Of a stretch of DNA of 35,084 nt, positions 23,059-31,075 are shown one piece after another. A program made the translations under genes and the position numbers. The notes under the pieces are model-generated. The model did not search any database, was not told the origin of the DNA, and worked only from the letters and a program-made list of their open reading frames with translations. Each line of letters begins with the position of its first letter. The stretch's first letter is position 1. Origin of the DNA: Prosthecobacter debontii (GTDB taxonomy: Bacteria; Verrucomicrobiota; Verrucomicrobiia; Verrucomicrobiales; Akkermansiaceae); the NCBI GenBank assembly GCA_945869465.1, contig CAMBPB010000028.1, forward strand, positions 1 to 35,084, read 5' to 3'.

Positions 23059-25659
23059 ATGCGCGCGCCCATCCGCTTCCTCCTCCAGGCATTTTGTGTC
23101 AGCGCCGCCGCCGCGCAAACCCCGGCCTTTCCCGTGGTCAACGATCCCGCGCTCCAGATCGAGTTGTTCGCCAGCGAACCGCTCATCCAACAGCCCATCG
23201 GCATCACCTTCGACCAAGCCGGCCGCCTGCTTGTCATCGAGAGCCACACGCATTTCCGCCCGCGGAAATGGCAGGGCCCCAAGCACGACCAAATCGTCTG
23301 GCTGCGGGATACCGATGGCGATGGCAAGGCCGACAAACGCGAGGTCATTTTCGGCGAGACCGACATGACGATGGACATCGCCACCCATCCCGACGGGTCC
23401 ATCTATCTATCCACACGCAACGAAGTGCTGCGCCTCCGCGACGACAACGGCGATGGCAAACCCGACACGATCGACCGCAAACTGATCTGGATGGACTCGC
23501 CGGGAAACTATCCGCACAACGGCCTGTCGGGCTTGGCCTTCGATGCGAAGGGCGATGTCTATCTGGGCATGGGTGAGAATCTCGGCGCGGCCTACACGCT
23601 CAACGGCACGGACGGCACCAGCATCAGCGGCAAGGGGGAAGGCGGCGATGTCTGGCATTTCACAAGCGGGGGAAAACTCCTGCGCAAGGTGGCCACCGGC
23701 TTCTGGAATGCGTTCGGAGTCTGCGTCGATCCGTGGGGCAACGTGTTCGCCACCGACAACGACCCGGATTCCAGCCCGCCATGCCGGCTGCATCACATCG
23801 TCGAGGGCGGCGACTATGGCTATCAGTTCCGCTACGGCCGCAGCGGCCTGCATCCCTTCGTCTCGTGGAACGGCCAGCGCCTCGGTACGCTGCCGATGCT
23901 GGCCGGCACGGGCGAGGCGCCTTGCGATGTCATCTGTTACGCGCCGCCGGCCGCGCAGGAGTTTCGCGGGCTGCCGGATGCCTGGCACCGCTCCCTGCTG
24001 GTCGCCTCCTGGTCGGATCACCGGATCGAAAGTTATGAACTAACACCATCCGCGGGCACCTTCACGGCCAACCGCAAAATCCTCTGTCAGGGAGGAGCCG
24101 AGTTCCGGCCCGTCGCTTTCGCCGTGGCTCCCGACGGGTCGCTTTACATCACCGACTGGGTGAAGCGGAATTACGAATTGCATGGCTTCGGCCGCGTGTG
24201 GCGCATCTCGGCAAAGACCCCGCGGGTCGTCGCCGAAGCGCCTGCGAAAGCCTGGCCACCCGGCGACGCGGATCAGGTGAGGGAGCGGATTCTCCATGGC
24301 GAGGCGCCCACCTTGAAGGATGCGCTGCGCGATCTTGGGCGGAAGGAGTCCTACCTTTACTCCGCGGCCGTGCGGCGGCTCTCCCGTTCGCCCCTGTTGG
24401 TGAAGGAAATGATTCCGCTGTCGCTATCAGATCCGCTTCAGCGTGCCGGCCGGCTGCTCGCCGCCCGGAACGGCGCGGAAGGAACCGCCCCGGACAAACT
24501 ACCCGACGAGACCGTCTCGCTGCTGGAGCGGAGTCTGGCCGACGCCGACCCGCGGGTCGTGCTGGTCGCGCTTCACTGGGTCTCGGATGAGCGCGTTGGC
24601 CGCTTGCGCACCCAGGTCGAGCGTTTACTGGATGATCCGGCAGTCACGCCCGACATCTATTATGCGGCGCTCACCACGCTGGTTAGAATCGACGCCGCGG
24701 ATCCGACCGAAGGCGACCTTGTGAGGCGTTTGAAAATGGAAATCACCCGGCCGGATGCCAAGCCGGCCCGCCGCGTGCTCGCCTTGAAAATTCTTCCCGA
24801 CCGCGACCGCAACCTCAGCGTGGCGGAACTCGTGCCGCTGCTGGCTGGTGCCGGACCCGCCGACTCCGTGTGGCTCGTTCATCTGCTAGGCCTGCTGCAC
24901 GATCCGGCGCGCCATCCGGTGCTCCGCGGCCTGGTATTTGACTCCCGCCAGCCATTGGCCGTCCGGACTGCGGCGCTCACTCATCTGGAGATTTCCGGCG
25001 GGGACAAAGCCGGCGTGCTGAGTCTTGCCGGTGGATCGGCTGCCGGGTTGCAAAAAGCCGCGCTGCAAGCCCTGCAAGGCACCGCGCTCAACGCCGGCGA
25101 ACAAACCAAACTCAACCAACCGGAGAACCGCGAACTCGCCGCCCGTCTAACGGGCGGACCGTTTGTCGGCCCGCGCCGGCCCGCCGATTTCGCCAACATC
25201 CCGGCGTGGAAAACCTATCTGAATGATCTTCCTGGCAAACCGGACCTTGAGAACGGACTTCGCGTGTTTGTTTCTCCGCGCCTTGGAGCCTGCGTTGCGT
25301 GCCATCGCCTCGACGGGCTCGGCAGCCCCGCCGGCCCGGACCTCACCCACATCGGCGATGCCACCGGGGATTCCTATATCCTCGAGTCGCTGCTTCAGCC
25401 AAACCGCAACATCGCCCCGCAGTGGGAGACCCTTGTCATCACCACCACCGATGGCCAAACGCGCGTCGGATTCCCGCTTGCCGAACGCGGCGGCGATCAC
25501 ACTTACGCCGACCTAACAGGACGCCCCTTCGCGGTCCACATCGACGACATCGTGGTGCGTGACCGCCTCCCGACTTCGATCATGCCCGAAGGACTCGTCA
25601 ACAAACTCACCGACGAGGAACTTCGCGACCTGATCGCCATCCTGTCGCAAAAGCGTTAA
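23059..25659 (+). CDS. secreted PVC-type dehydrogenase with HEAT repeats and c-type heme domain
   Basis: An 866-residue exported protein of the group known from Planctomycetes and Verrucomicrobia as membrane-bound dehydrogenase type. Residues 1-~21 form a signal peptide (cleavage near AAAA-QT). Residues ~30-385 are a sugar-dehydrogenase-like beta-propeller, with repeats such as GDVYLGMGEN and DPWGNVFATDND. Residues ~400-700 are helical HEAT-like repeats (LLERSLADADPRVVLVALHW). The C-terminal domain carries one heme site CVACH (C745, C748, H749) in LGACVACHRLDGLGSPAGPDLT, and ends RDLIAILSQKR. Expected role: periplasmic oxidation of a sugar or related compound with electrons passed to the heme. 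The substrate is not known. Its stop overlaps the convergent lutC stop. Confidence 0.9.
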   Translation: MRAPIRFLLQAFCVSAAAAQTPAFPVVNDPALQIELFASEPLIQQPIGITFDQAGRLLVIESHTHFRPRKWQGPKHDQIVWLRDTDGDGKADKREVIFGETDMTMDIATHPDGSIYLSTRNEVLRLRDDNGDGKPDTIDRKLIWMDSPGNYPHNGLSGLAFDAKGDVYLGMGENLGAAYTLNGTDGTSISGKGEGGDVWHFTSGGKLLRKVATGFWNAFGVCVDPWGNVFATDNDPDSSPPCRLHHIVEGGDYGYQFRYGRSGLHPFVSWNGQRLGTLPMLAGTGEAPCDVICYAPPAAQEFRGLPDAWHRSLLVASWSDHRIESYELTPSAGTFTANRKILCQGGAEFRPVAFAVAPDGSLYITDWVKRNYELHGFGRVWRISAKTPRVVAEAPAKAWPPGDADQVRERILHGEAPTLKDALRDLGRKESYLYSAAVRRLSRSPLLVKEMIPLSLSDPLQRAGRLLAARNGAEGTAPDKLPDETVSLLERSLADADPRVVLVALHWVSDERVGRLRTQVERLLDDPAVTPDIYYAALTTLVRIDAADPTEGDLVRRLKMEITRPDAKPARRVLALKILPDRDRNLSVAELVPLLAGAGPADSVWLVHLLGLLHDPARHPVLRGLVFDSRQPLAVRTAALTHLEISGGDKAGVLSLAGGSAAGLQKAALQALQGTALNAGEQTKLNQPENRELAARLTGGPFVGPRRPADFANIPAWKTYLNDLPGKPDLENGLRVFVSPRLGACVACHRLDGLGSPAGPDLTHIGDATGDSYILESLLQPNRNIAPQWETLVITTTDGQTRVGFPLAERGGDHTYADLTGRPFAVHIDDIVVRDRLPTSIMPEGLVNKLTDEELRDLIAILSQKR

Positions 25660-26276
25660 ACCAACAGGGCGATCTGCTCGCCGGGGCCGTGGACGCCTTC
25701 GATGAGGATACCCTCGACGTCCGCGGTCTTTGACGGACCGGTGCACCAGATGATGTTAGGACTGGCGCCGAAGACCGCGATGGCGTCGGAAATGGCGCGG
25801 TGGATTTCCGCCCGCTGGAGCACCGCGACATGCACCCAGGGAGAAAGCGCGGCGAGGCGGTGCGAGGTGCGCTCGTCGTCGAGGATGACGGTGCCGGACT
25901 CGGCGATGGCGCCGGTGGCGCGGGTGATGCCGAACTGATAGTCGTCGTAACGCGAGCGGTCGTAGGTGGTTTCCACAGTGAGGCCGGCGGCGGCGAGTGG
26001 TGAGCCGATGGCATCGAACAACGCGGGGTCGCAGTAGCCGTGGAGTTGGTGGGTGGATTTGAGAAAACCTGCGAGTTCATCCACCGAGGACATCGGTTTT
26101 CCATTCACGGCCTTGAAATTCCGGCAGAAGATTTCCCACAGGTCGGAGCCCTCGAGTTTCCCGGGCGAGTGGGTGATGGCGACATCGTAGTCCGGCAGCG
26201 GCGCCCGGGTTTTGAGCGCGGCGTTGGCGGTTTCGATCTTGGCGAAGATGGAAGTTCTGGATTCAGAGTCGTTCAT
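25656..26276 (-). CDS. lutC: lactate utilisation protein C (LUD domain)
   Basis: The 206-residue LUD-domain (DUF162) protein is the third subunit of the LutABC lactate-oxidising complex. The sequence shows YDDYQFGITRATGAIAESGTVIL (two overlapping family blocks), a C-terminal GPSKTADVEGILIEGVHGPG, and the short final IALLV. In B. subtilis LutC, LutB and LutA together oxidise L-lactate to pyruvate. Here lutC is separated from lutB by metY. Its TAA overlaps by 4 bp with the stop of the opposing dehydrogenase gene. Confidence 0.92.
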   Translation of the reverse strand: MNDSESRTSIFAKIETANAALKTRAPLPDYDVAITHSPGKLEGSDLWEIFCRNFKAVNGKPMSSVDELAGFLKSTHQLHGYCDPALFDAIGSPLAAAGLTVETTYDRSRYDDYQFGITRATGAIAESGTVILDDERTSHRLAALSPWVHVAVLQRAEIHRAISDAIAVFGASPNIIWCTGPSKTADVEGILIEGVHGPGEQIALLV

Positions 26277-26295
26277 GGCGATTCAGGTTCTTTTA

Positions 26296-26312
26296 CCACA
26301 GAGGCGCAGAGG
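26296..26312. repeat. short CACAGAGG-type direct repeat
   Basis: CACAGAGGCGCAGAGG (26297-26312) contains CAGAGG twice at 8-bp spacing, in the metY-lutC spacer. This CACAGAGGCACAGAGG-like string recurs in intergenic regions of many environmental bacterial genomes and often yields a spurious TTEAQR peptide, as it does here. Its role is unknown. Confidence 0.4.
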
Positions 26313-26320
26313 CCAAAAAA

Positions 26321-27604
26321 TCATGCCGTCGCAACCGCCAGCGCCTGATCGAGATCGGCGGTGATGTCATCGATGTGCTCGATGCCGATGGAGAGGCGGA
26401 TGAGTTCGGGGGTGATGCCGGCGGCGCGCTGTTGTTCCTCGTTGAGTTGCGAGTGGGTCGTGGTGGCCGGGTGGATGGCGAGGGACTTGGCGTCGCCGAC
26501 GTTGGCGAGGTGTTTGAAGAGCTTGAGGGAATCGATGAATTTCGCGCCGGCCGTGGCACCGCCGGTGATGCCGAAGATCACCATCGAGCCACCTTTGCCG
26601 TGCAGGTATTTGCCGTTGAGCGCCGCTTGCGGATCGCCGGTCAGGCTGGGAAAACGCACCCACTCGACGGCAGGGTGGTTTTGCAGGTGTGTGGCGGCGG
26701 CGAGGGCGTTTTCGCAATGGCGTTCCATGCGCAGCGGCAGCGTCTCGATGCCTTGCAGGGCGATCCACGCGTTGTCAGGTGAGAGACAGGCGCCGAGATT
26801 GCGCAGCGGGCCGGTGCGCATGCGCAGGATGTAGGCGAGCGAGGCCAGCGGCGCGGGCAGGTCGTGGCCCCAGCGCAGGCCGTGATAGGAATTGTCCGGC
26901 GTGTCGAAGAGCGGGTGTTTGCCGGCGGCCCAGTTGAATTTTCCGGAGTCGATCACGATGCCGCCGATGCCGGTGCCGTGGCCGCCGAGCCATTTTGTTA
27001 GGGAATGGACCACGTTGTCCGCGCCGAACTCGATTGGCTTGGTCAGATAAGGCGTGGAGAAGGTGGAATCGACGATGAGCGGCAGGCCGTGGGCATGCGC
27101 GATCTTGGCAATGGCCTCGAGGTCGGAGATTTCCAGTGCGGGATTCGAGACGGACTCGCAGAAAAGCGCGCGGGTTTTGTCATCGACGGCGGCGGCGAAG
27201 TTTTCCGGGTTGTTGGAATCCACGAAGCGCACCTCGATGCCGAGCGCGGGCAGGATGTCCTTGAACTGGGTGTAAGTGCCGCCATACAGGTTGCGGGCGG
27301 AAACGATGTTGTCGCCGGCTTGGGCGAGGTTGATGATCGAATAGAAAATCGCCGAGGTGCCGGAGGATACGGCAAGGCCCGCCGCGCCGCCTTCAAGCGC
27401 GGCGACGCGTTGTTCGAGCACGTCTTGAGTGGGGTTCATCAGCCGGCTGTAGATGTTCCCGAGTTCGCGCAGGGCGAAGAGGTTGGCGGCGTGTTCGGTG
27501 CTGTCGAAGACATAGGACGCCGTTCGGTAAACCGGCACCGCGCAGGCGTGGGTGGCGGGGTCCGACGAGAATCCGGCGTGGAGGCATTGGGTTGCGAGTT
27601 TCAT
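26321..27604 (-). CDS. metY: O-acetylhomoserine sulfhydrylase, MetY-type PLP enzyme
   Basis: The 427-residue enzyme of the Cys/Met PLP-dependent family makes homocysteine (or a related thioether) from O-acetylhomoserine and sulfide. The PLP lysine is K204 in SLTKWLGGHG. Other family blocks are YSRLMNPTQDVLEQRVAALEGG (two joined parts), SSGTSAIFYSI and VDSTFSTPYL. The length and the insertion after GGHGTGIGGIVIDSG point to MetY, not the shorter cystathionine gamma-synthase MetB. It lies between lutB and lutC on the same strand, 99 bp after lutB and 44 bp before lutC. Confidence 0.92.
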   Translation of the reverse strand: MKLATQCLHAGFSSDPATHACAVPVYRTASYVFDSTEHAANLFALRELGNIYSRLMNPTQDVLEQRVAALEGGAAGLAVSSGTSAIFYSIINLAQAGDNIVSARNLYGGTYTQFKDILPALGIEVRFVDSNNPENFAAAVDDKTRALFCESVSNPALEISDLEAIAKIAHAHGLPLIVDSTFSTPYLTKPIEFGADNVVHSLTKWLGGHGTGIGGIVIDSGKFNWAAGKHPLFDTPDNSYHGLRWGHDLPAPLASLAYILRMRTGPLRNLGACLSPDNAWIALQGIETLPLRMERHCENALAAATHLQNHPAVEWVRFPSLTGDPQAALNGKYLHGKGGSMVIFGITGGATAGAKFIDSLKLFKHLANVGDAKSLAIHPATTTHSQLNEEQQRAAGITPELIRLSIGIEHIDDITADLDQALAVATA

Positions 27605-27681
27605 GGATGTGGAGTTGCGTGAGTGATGAGAGAGAGGTCGGCATATAGGATTGAGCAGATGAAGAGAGGAGGGTTGTCACC

Positions 27682-27718
27682 TCTTCTCGTGGGTCTTGCC
27701 TCCTCAAGTCTTGCGTCT
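27682..27718 (-). repeat. AAGAC-type periodic tract at the lutB end
   Basis: Read on the minus strand, the sequence runs AGACGCAAGACTTGA, then AGGCAAGACCC, then ACGAGAAGAGG, with CAAGAC recurring. It covers the last codons and stop (27704-27706) of lutB and runs into the metY spacer. It resembles the tract at 18096-18140, which likewise starts at a stop codon. Confidence 0.5.
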
Positions 27719-29098
27719 GGATTTATACCATTTCCGGAAATCCCCGCCGTGGGATTCCGGAAGCGTGCGCTGACCTAACCAATCCTGGAGCGGTTTGATC
27801 GGGGCGACCTGGATGGGGAGATGGTTCATCGCCTTGGACATGGTCATGGCGGTGCGCCAGAGCGAGGGTGAGGTGGCGAGGGTGCCGAAGGGCGACATCG
27901 GAATCGCGGCGGGCGAGTGGATGTGCGCGTGGTGCGCCTTGTCACGCAGCCGAAGTAACAGGTCGGGGATCGGAATATCGACCGGGCAGACTTCGTTGCA
28001 GGCGCCGCAAAGCGACGAGGCTTTCGGCAGATCCGCGAGCTCGGGGAAACGATCGCCGAAGAGCAGGGGCGAGAGCACCGCCCCGACCGGGCCGCCGTAG
28101 GTGGAGCGGTAGGCGTGGCCGGAGGCTTGGCGATAGACCGGGCAGACATTCTGGCAGGCCCCGCAGCGGATGCAGCGGAGGATTTCCTTGCAGTTCGAGG
28201 CGAGCACGTCGGTGCGGCCGTTGTCCATGAACACGACGTGCATGTGCTCCGGGCCGTCCGGCTGGTTGGCGGAGCGAGGACCGTGGATGAACTCGGTGTA
28301 AACGGTGAGCTGCTGGCCGGTGGCCGAGCGTCCTAACAAGTTGAGGAACACCGCGAGGTCCTGCTCGCGCGGAATGATTTTCTCGATGCCCACCAGCGCG
28401 ATGTGGACCGGGACGGGAGCCATGCCGAAGCGCGAGTTGCCCTCGTTGGTGACGAGCGTGAGGCGGCCGGTATCCGCGCAGACGAAGTTCGCGCCGGTGA
28501 TGCCGGCCTGGGCCTCCATATATTTGGCGCGGAGGTGGACGCGCGCGCGGCGGGTGATGGTTTCCGGGTCGTCGTTGTAATCGGCGGCGATGCCCTCGCG
28601 CAGGAAAGTGCGGGCGATTTCCCGGCGGTTCTTGTGAATGATCGGTTTGACGATGTGGGACGGCTCGTCGTTGTCGAGCTGGATGATGAACTCGCCGAGG
28701 TCGGATTCCAGACACTCGACGCCGTTTTCTATCAGGAAAGGATTCAGGTGGATTTCCTCCGCCGCCATCGACTTCGATTTGGTCAGGCGGGTGACGCCGT
28801 GGCTTTGCAGGATTGAGAGAATGGTTTGGCGGGCGTCCTCGCCGGTGGCGGCGAAGTGGACTTTGGCACCGCGGGCCACCAGCGCCTGCTCGGCCTTGGC
28901 GAGGTAATCGCCGAGGTGGTGGAGCGTGTGGTCCTTGATGGATGCCGCGAGTTTGCGCAGCGCGTCCGGATCCTGATAGTCCTTGTGCAGGACATGGTAG
29001 CGGTGCTCGGTGCCCTTGGAGGAGCCGTCGATGACGGCAGCTTGTTTTTCGTCCGAAATGGCGCGGGCGTATTCGTCAATGAGTTGAGTGCCGATCAT
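27704..29098 (-). CDS. lutB: lactate utilisation iron-sulfur protein B
   Basis: The 464-residue subunit has an N-terminal LUD-like region (GEDARQTILSILQSHGVTRLTKSKSM in two parts) and a ferredoxin-like region with two clusters: C309-C312-C315-C319 (CIRCGACQNVC), and C364-C367-C371 (CGACNEVCP). The fourth ligand of the second cluster is less clear; C303 is nearby. A C-terminal DUF3390-like segment with PIKPLQDWLGQRTLPE follows. The start overlaps the lutA stop by ATGA, so the two are translationally coupled. Confidence 0.95.
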   Translation of the reverse strand: MIGTQLIDEYARAISDEKQAAVIDGSSKGTEHRYHVLHKDYQDPDALRKLAASIKDHTLHHLGDYLAKAEQALVARGAKVHFAATGEDARQTILSILQSHGVTRLTKSKSMAAEEIHLNPFLIENGVECLESDLGEFIIQLDNDEPSHIVKPIIHKNRREIARTFLREGIAADYNDDPETITRRARVHLRAKYMEAQAGITGANFVCADTGRLTLVTNEGNSRFGMAPVPVHIALVGIEKIIPREQDLAVFLNLLGRSATGQQLTVYTEFIHGPRSANQPDGPEHMHVVFMDNGRTDVLASNCKEILRCIRCGACQNVCPVYRQASGHAYRSTYGGPVGAVLSPLLFGDRFPELADLPKASSLCGACNEVCPVDIPIPDLLLRLRDKAHHAHIHSPAAIPMSPFGTLATSPSLWRTAMTMSKAMNHLPIQVAPIKPLQDWLGQRTLPESHGGDFRKWYKSRRKT

Positions 29099-29853
29099 GG
29101 GGTTTTCAGGGTGTTTCTCAAAACCTGGATCGCGTGGAGTTGCGGGATCTGGCGGCCCTGGGATTGGGCGAGGCCGTTGAGGTGCATGAGGCAGGACATG
29201 TCGATGCCGACGAGCAGGTCGGGATGGATGTCGAGAATGTGGTCGAGTTTAAGGGTGCCCATGCGCCCGGAGATGTGGGGGAAGGTGACGCAGAAGGTGC
29301 CGCCGAAGCCGCAGCATTGTTCGGCTTGGCCGAAGGGGATGATCTCGGCGTTTTCGATGGACGAGAGCAGGGTGAGCACCGCGTCGCCGGTGCCCGTGCC
29401 GCGGCTGTGGCAGGAGCGGTGGAAGGCGAGGCGGGTCGGGGTTTCGAATTTGCCGGGCCAGGTCTTGATGCCGAGGCCGTTGACGATGAAATCGATGACT
29501 TCCCAGGTCCGGCTGGCGAGCGAGTCGATGGCGGGCTCCGGGTTTTCTTCGAACTGGAGCAGGTTGCCATGGCGGTTCATCGCCGCGCAGGAGCCCGAGG
29601 GCACGATCACCGGCAGTTCGCCGGCGAAGACTTCGGCGCAATGGCGGGCGACTTTGCGCGAGGCCGTCCAATCGCCGGAGTTGAAGGCGGGCTGGCTGCA
29701 GCAGGTTTGGTTTTCAGGAAAATCCACCGACAGGCCGAGGTGTTCGAGCACTTCCACGGTGGCGCGGGCGACATCGTCGTAGAAGGCGTCGCAGAGGCAT
29801 GTGCCCATTAGGAGCACGCGTTTGCCGAGAGGTCGGGCAGTAGGGTTGGCCAT
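29095..29853 (-). CDS. lutA: lactate utilisation protein A (CCG-domain)
   Basis: A 252-residue (Fe-S)-binding protein with two CCG domains. Cysteine motifs: CC at 51-52 (QTCCSQPAF), C89 (GSC), C148 (RSCHS) and C180-C181 (QCCGFGGTF), as in LutA/GlpC-like heterodisulfide-reductase subunits. The frame opens 69 bp earlier, but ATG 29851-29853 (MANPTARPLGKRVLLMGTCL) matches where the family begins; the extra residues before it are not conserved-looking. First gene of the lut cluster, ending in an ATGA overlap with lutB. Confidence 0.94.
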   Translation of the reverse strand: MANPTARPLGKRVLLMGTCLCDAFYDDVARATVEVLEHLGLSVDFPENQTCCSQPAFNSGDWTASRKVARHCAEVFAGELPVIVPSGSCAAMNRHGNLLQFEENPEPAIDSLASRTWEVIDFIVNGLGIKTWPGKFETPTRLAFHRSCHSRGTGTGDAVLTLLSSIENAEIIPFGQAEQCCGFGGTFCVTFPHISGRMGTLKLDHILDIHPDLLVGIDMSCLMHLNGLAQSQGRQIPQLHAIQVLRNTLKTP

Positions 29854-29949
29854 GGGGAAATCGCTATGCGCAAGGCTAGGGAGCAGGACCACATCCGCAA
29901 TCCGGAAAGCGGATTTTCGCAAGGATTTTTCGAAAAACGCCGGGCGGAG

Positions 29950-30414
29950 TCAGTGTCTCAGTCTGGGATCCGGCTGGAAACGCCGGGCCGTTCCGATCCG
30001 AATCTCGGAAAACCGCGGGTGGGACGGGCTGAGGAGAAAATTCCATTCGCCCGGGGTCACCACCGAGGGAACCGCCAGCACGGCGGTCCGTTTGGAGCGT
30101 AGCCAGGCATCGCCCATCGAGCGCGATGCGGAGTTGGTTTCGTCGTCGTGCCAGCCAGCGGCGAGATTCGTAGGATCCAGGGTTTCGGCAGCAGCGTCGG
30201 GAATTTCCAGAGGAATCCATGAAAACAAGCGGGCGAAGCTATCCGGATCCTCCAAGTGAACCAGCACCTCAAGGGTCGCCAACGAGAGCGACGAGGAAGT
30301 GTAAACCACCGCGAGGCCGGGCGAATTCCAGCGACCGCCGTTCAGCCTCGCGCCCTCGCCGCTGAAGGCCGTTGCCATGTGCTTGGTCTTGCAAAGGCGG
30401 AAGGCACGGATCAC
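29950..30414 (-). CDS. RES-domain toxin
   Basis: The 154-residue RES protein belongs to a toxin family reported to destroy NAD+. The N-terminal half shows the family core: FSGEGARLNGGRWNSPG with R28, VVYTSSSLSLATLEVLVH with Y38 and E49. The C-terminal half contains NFLLSPSHPRFSEI. The start is GTG 30412-30414, overlapping the antitoxin stop (GTGA). The family serine that completes the R-E-S triad is likely S128 region (LLSPSH), not verified. A standard partner of the upstream Xre/MbcA-type antitoxin. Confidence 0.9.
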   Translation of the reverse strand: MIRAFRLCKTKHMATAFSGEGARLNGGRWNSPGLAVVYTSSSLSLATLEVLVHLEDPDSFARLFSWIPLEIPDAAAETLDPTNLAAGWHDDETNSASRSMGDAWLRSKRTAVLAVPSVVTPGEWNFLLSPSHPRFSEIRIGTARRFQPDPRLRH

Positions 30415-30947
30415 GCGAAAACGCCGTGTTCGATCCGGCCCAGCAGTGCTTCCACCTCGCGGGCTCCCATTTCCGTGTCACAGCAGCGCAACGGGGTGAG
30501 GCCGCCCAGCGCTCGTTTCGGCTGGGTCATCCATCGGCGGGTTGCCGCCGGGTCTTCCAACACATCCGCCGCCTTGCAGACAACGGATCCCACCCGGAGC
30601 AGGCGCTCGGATTCATCGGGTTTGAAGTGCTCCGTGCGGCGGGCCAGCGTGCGGGTCGGAATAGAGAGAATATCCGCCAACTCTTCGGTGGAAACGCCCA
30701 ACTCGTCCCGCAGATCGTCAAACGCCTTGCGCGGGATGCCTTGGCGCAATGCCTCCCGAACCTGCTTGAGACTGCTGCCGGCGATGGCGGAAGCCCGCAA
30801 CCCGAAATGCCGCAGGACCGTGAGCCAGTGATCCGCAAAGTCCACCAGCGCGGGGGCCTCGCGAGTGCCGTAAGTCGCAACGGGGGACTCCACACGGAGG
30901 CTGGCCGGATCCTCAATATCAGGTGCTGACGGCGGTGTTTCTGCCAT
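30411..30947 (-). CDS. Xre/MbcA/ParS-type antitoxin
   Basis: The 178-residue partner of the RES toxin. Residues ~70-105 form a helix-turn-helix (GIPRKAFDDLRDELGVST, then SIPTRTLARR). The C-terminal ~60 residues are the toxin-binding DUF2384 domain (PKRALGGLTPLRCCDTEMGA, ending GRIEHGVFA). An N-terminal acidic/Pro segment precedes. The start was placed at ATG 30945-30947; the frame is open upstream, but promoter elements occupy that DNA. The usual order antitoxin then toxin, with overlap, indicates coupled expression and autorepression. Confidence 0.9.
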   Translation of the reverse strand: MAETPPSAPDIEDPASLRVESPVATYGTREAPALVDFADHWLTVLRHFGLRASAIAGSSLKQVREALRQGIPRKAFDDLRDELGVSTEELADILSIPTRTLARRTEHFKPDESERLLRVGSVVCKAADVLEDPAATRRWMTQPKRALGGLTPLRCCDTEMGAREVEALLGRIEHGVFA

Positions 30948-30955
30948 ACGACAAA

Positions 30956-30984
30956 AAAATATCGCCAAATGGCCTCGCTCACAA
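30956..30984 (-). promoter_or_regulatory. candidate promoter of the toxin-antitoxin pair
   Basis: On the minus strand, TTGTGA (30984-30979) and TATTTT (30961-30956) are separated by exactly 17 bp. Both match 4/6 of consensus. Transcription would begin about 7 bp after the -10, near 30949, only one or two bases before the antitoxin ATG (30947). The message would then be nearly leaderless. Confidence 0.45.
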
Positions 30985-30998
30985 GCTTTTTTTGGCGA
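30962..30998. promoter_or_regulatory. inverted repeat, probable antitoxin operator
   Basis: TCGCCAAA (30962-30969) and TTTGGCGA (30991-30998) are perfect 8-bp inverted copies, 21 bp apart. One arm lies within the promoter spacer next to the -10, and the other lies upstream of the -35. Centre-to-centre spacing is 29 bp. This fits binding by a dimeric HTH antitoxin, inferred from location. Confidence 0.5.
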
Positions 30999-31003
30999 AT
31001 CGC

Positions 31004-31027
31004 GGAGATTTTCAGAAAATATCCTCC
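31004..31027. other. imperfect hairpin downstream of dxs
   Basis: GGAG plus ATTTT (31004-31012) faces AAAAT (31016-31020) and CTCC (31024-31027), with a 3-nt bulge. No T-run follows on the minus strand. It lies between the dxs stop and the toxin-antitoxin promoter and might partly insulate them. Confidence 0.25.
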
Positions 31028-31075
31028 CTGCTGCGGCTTGGGAACGGGGGGGATCGCGGCGAGCCATGAGGGTCG

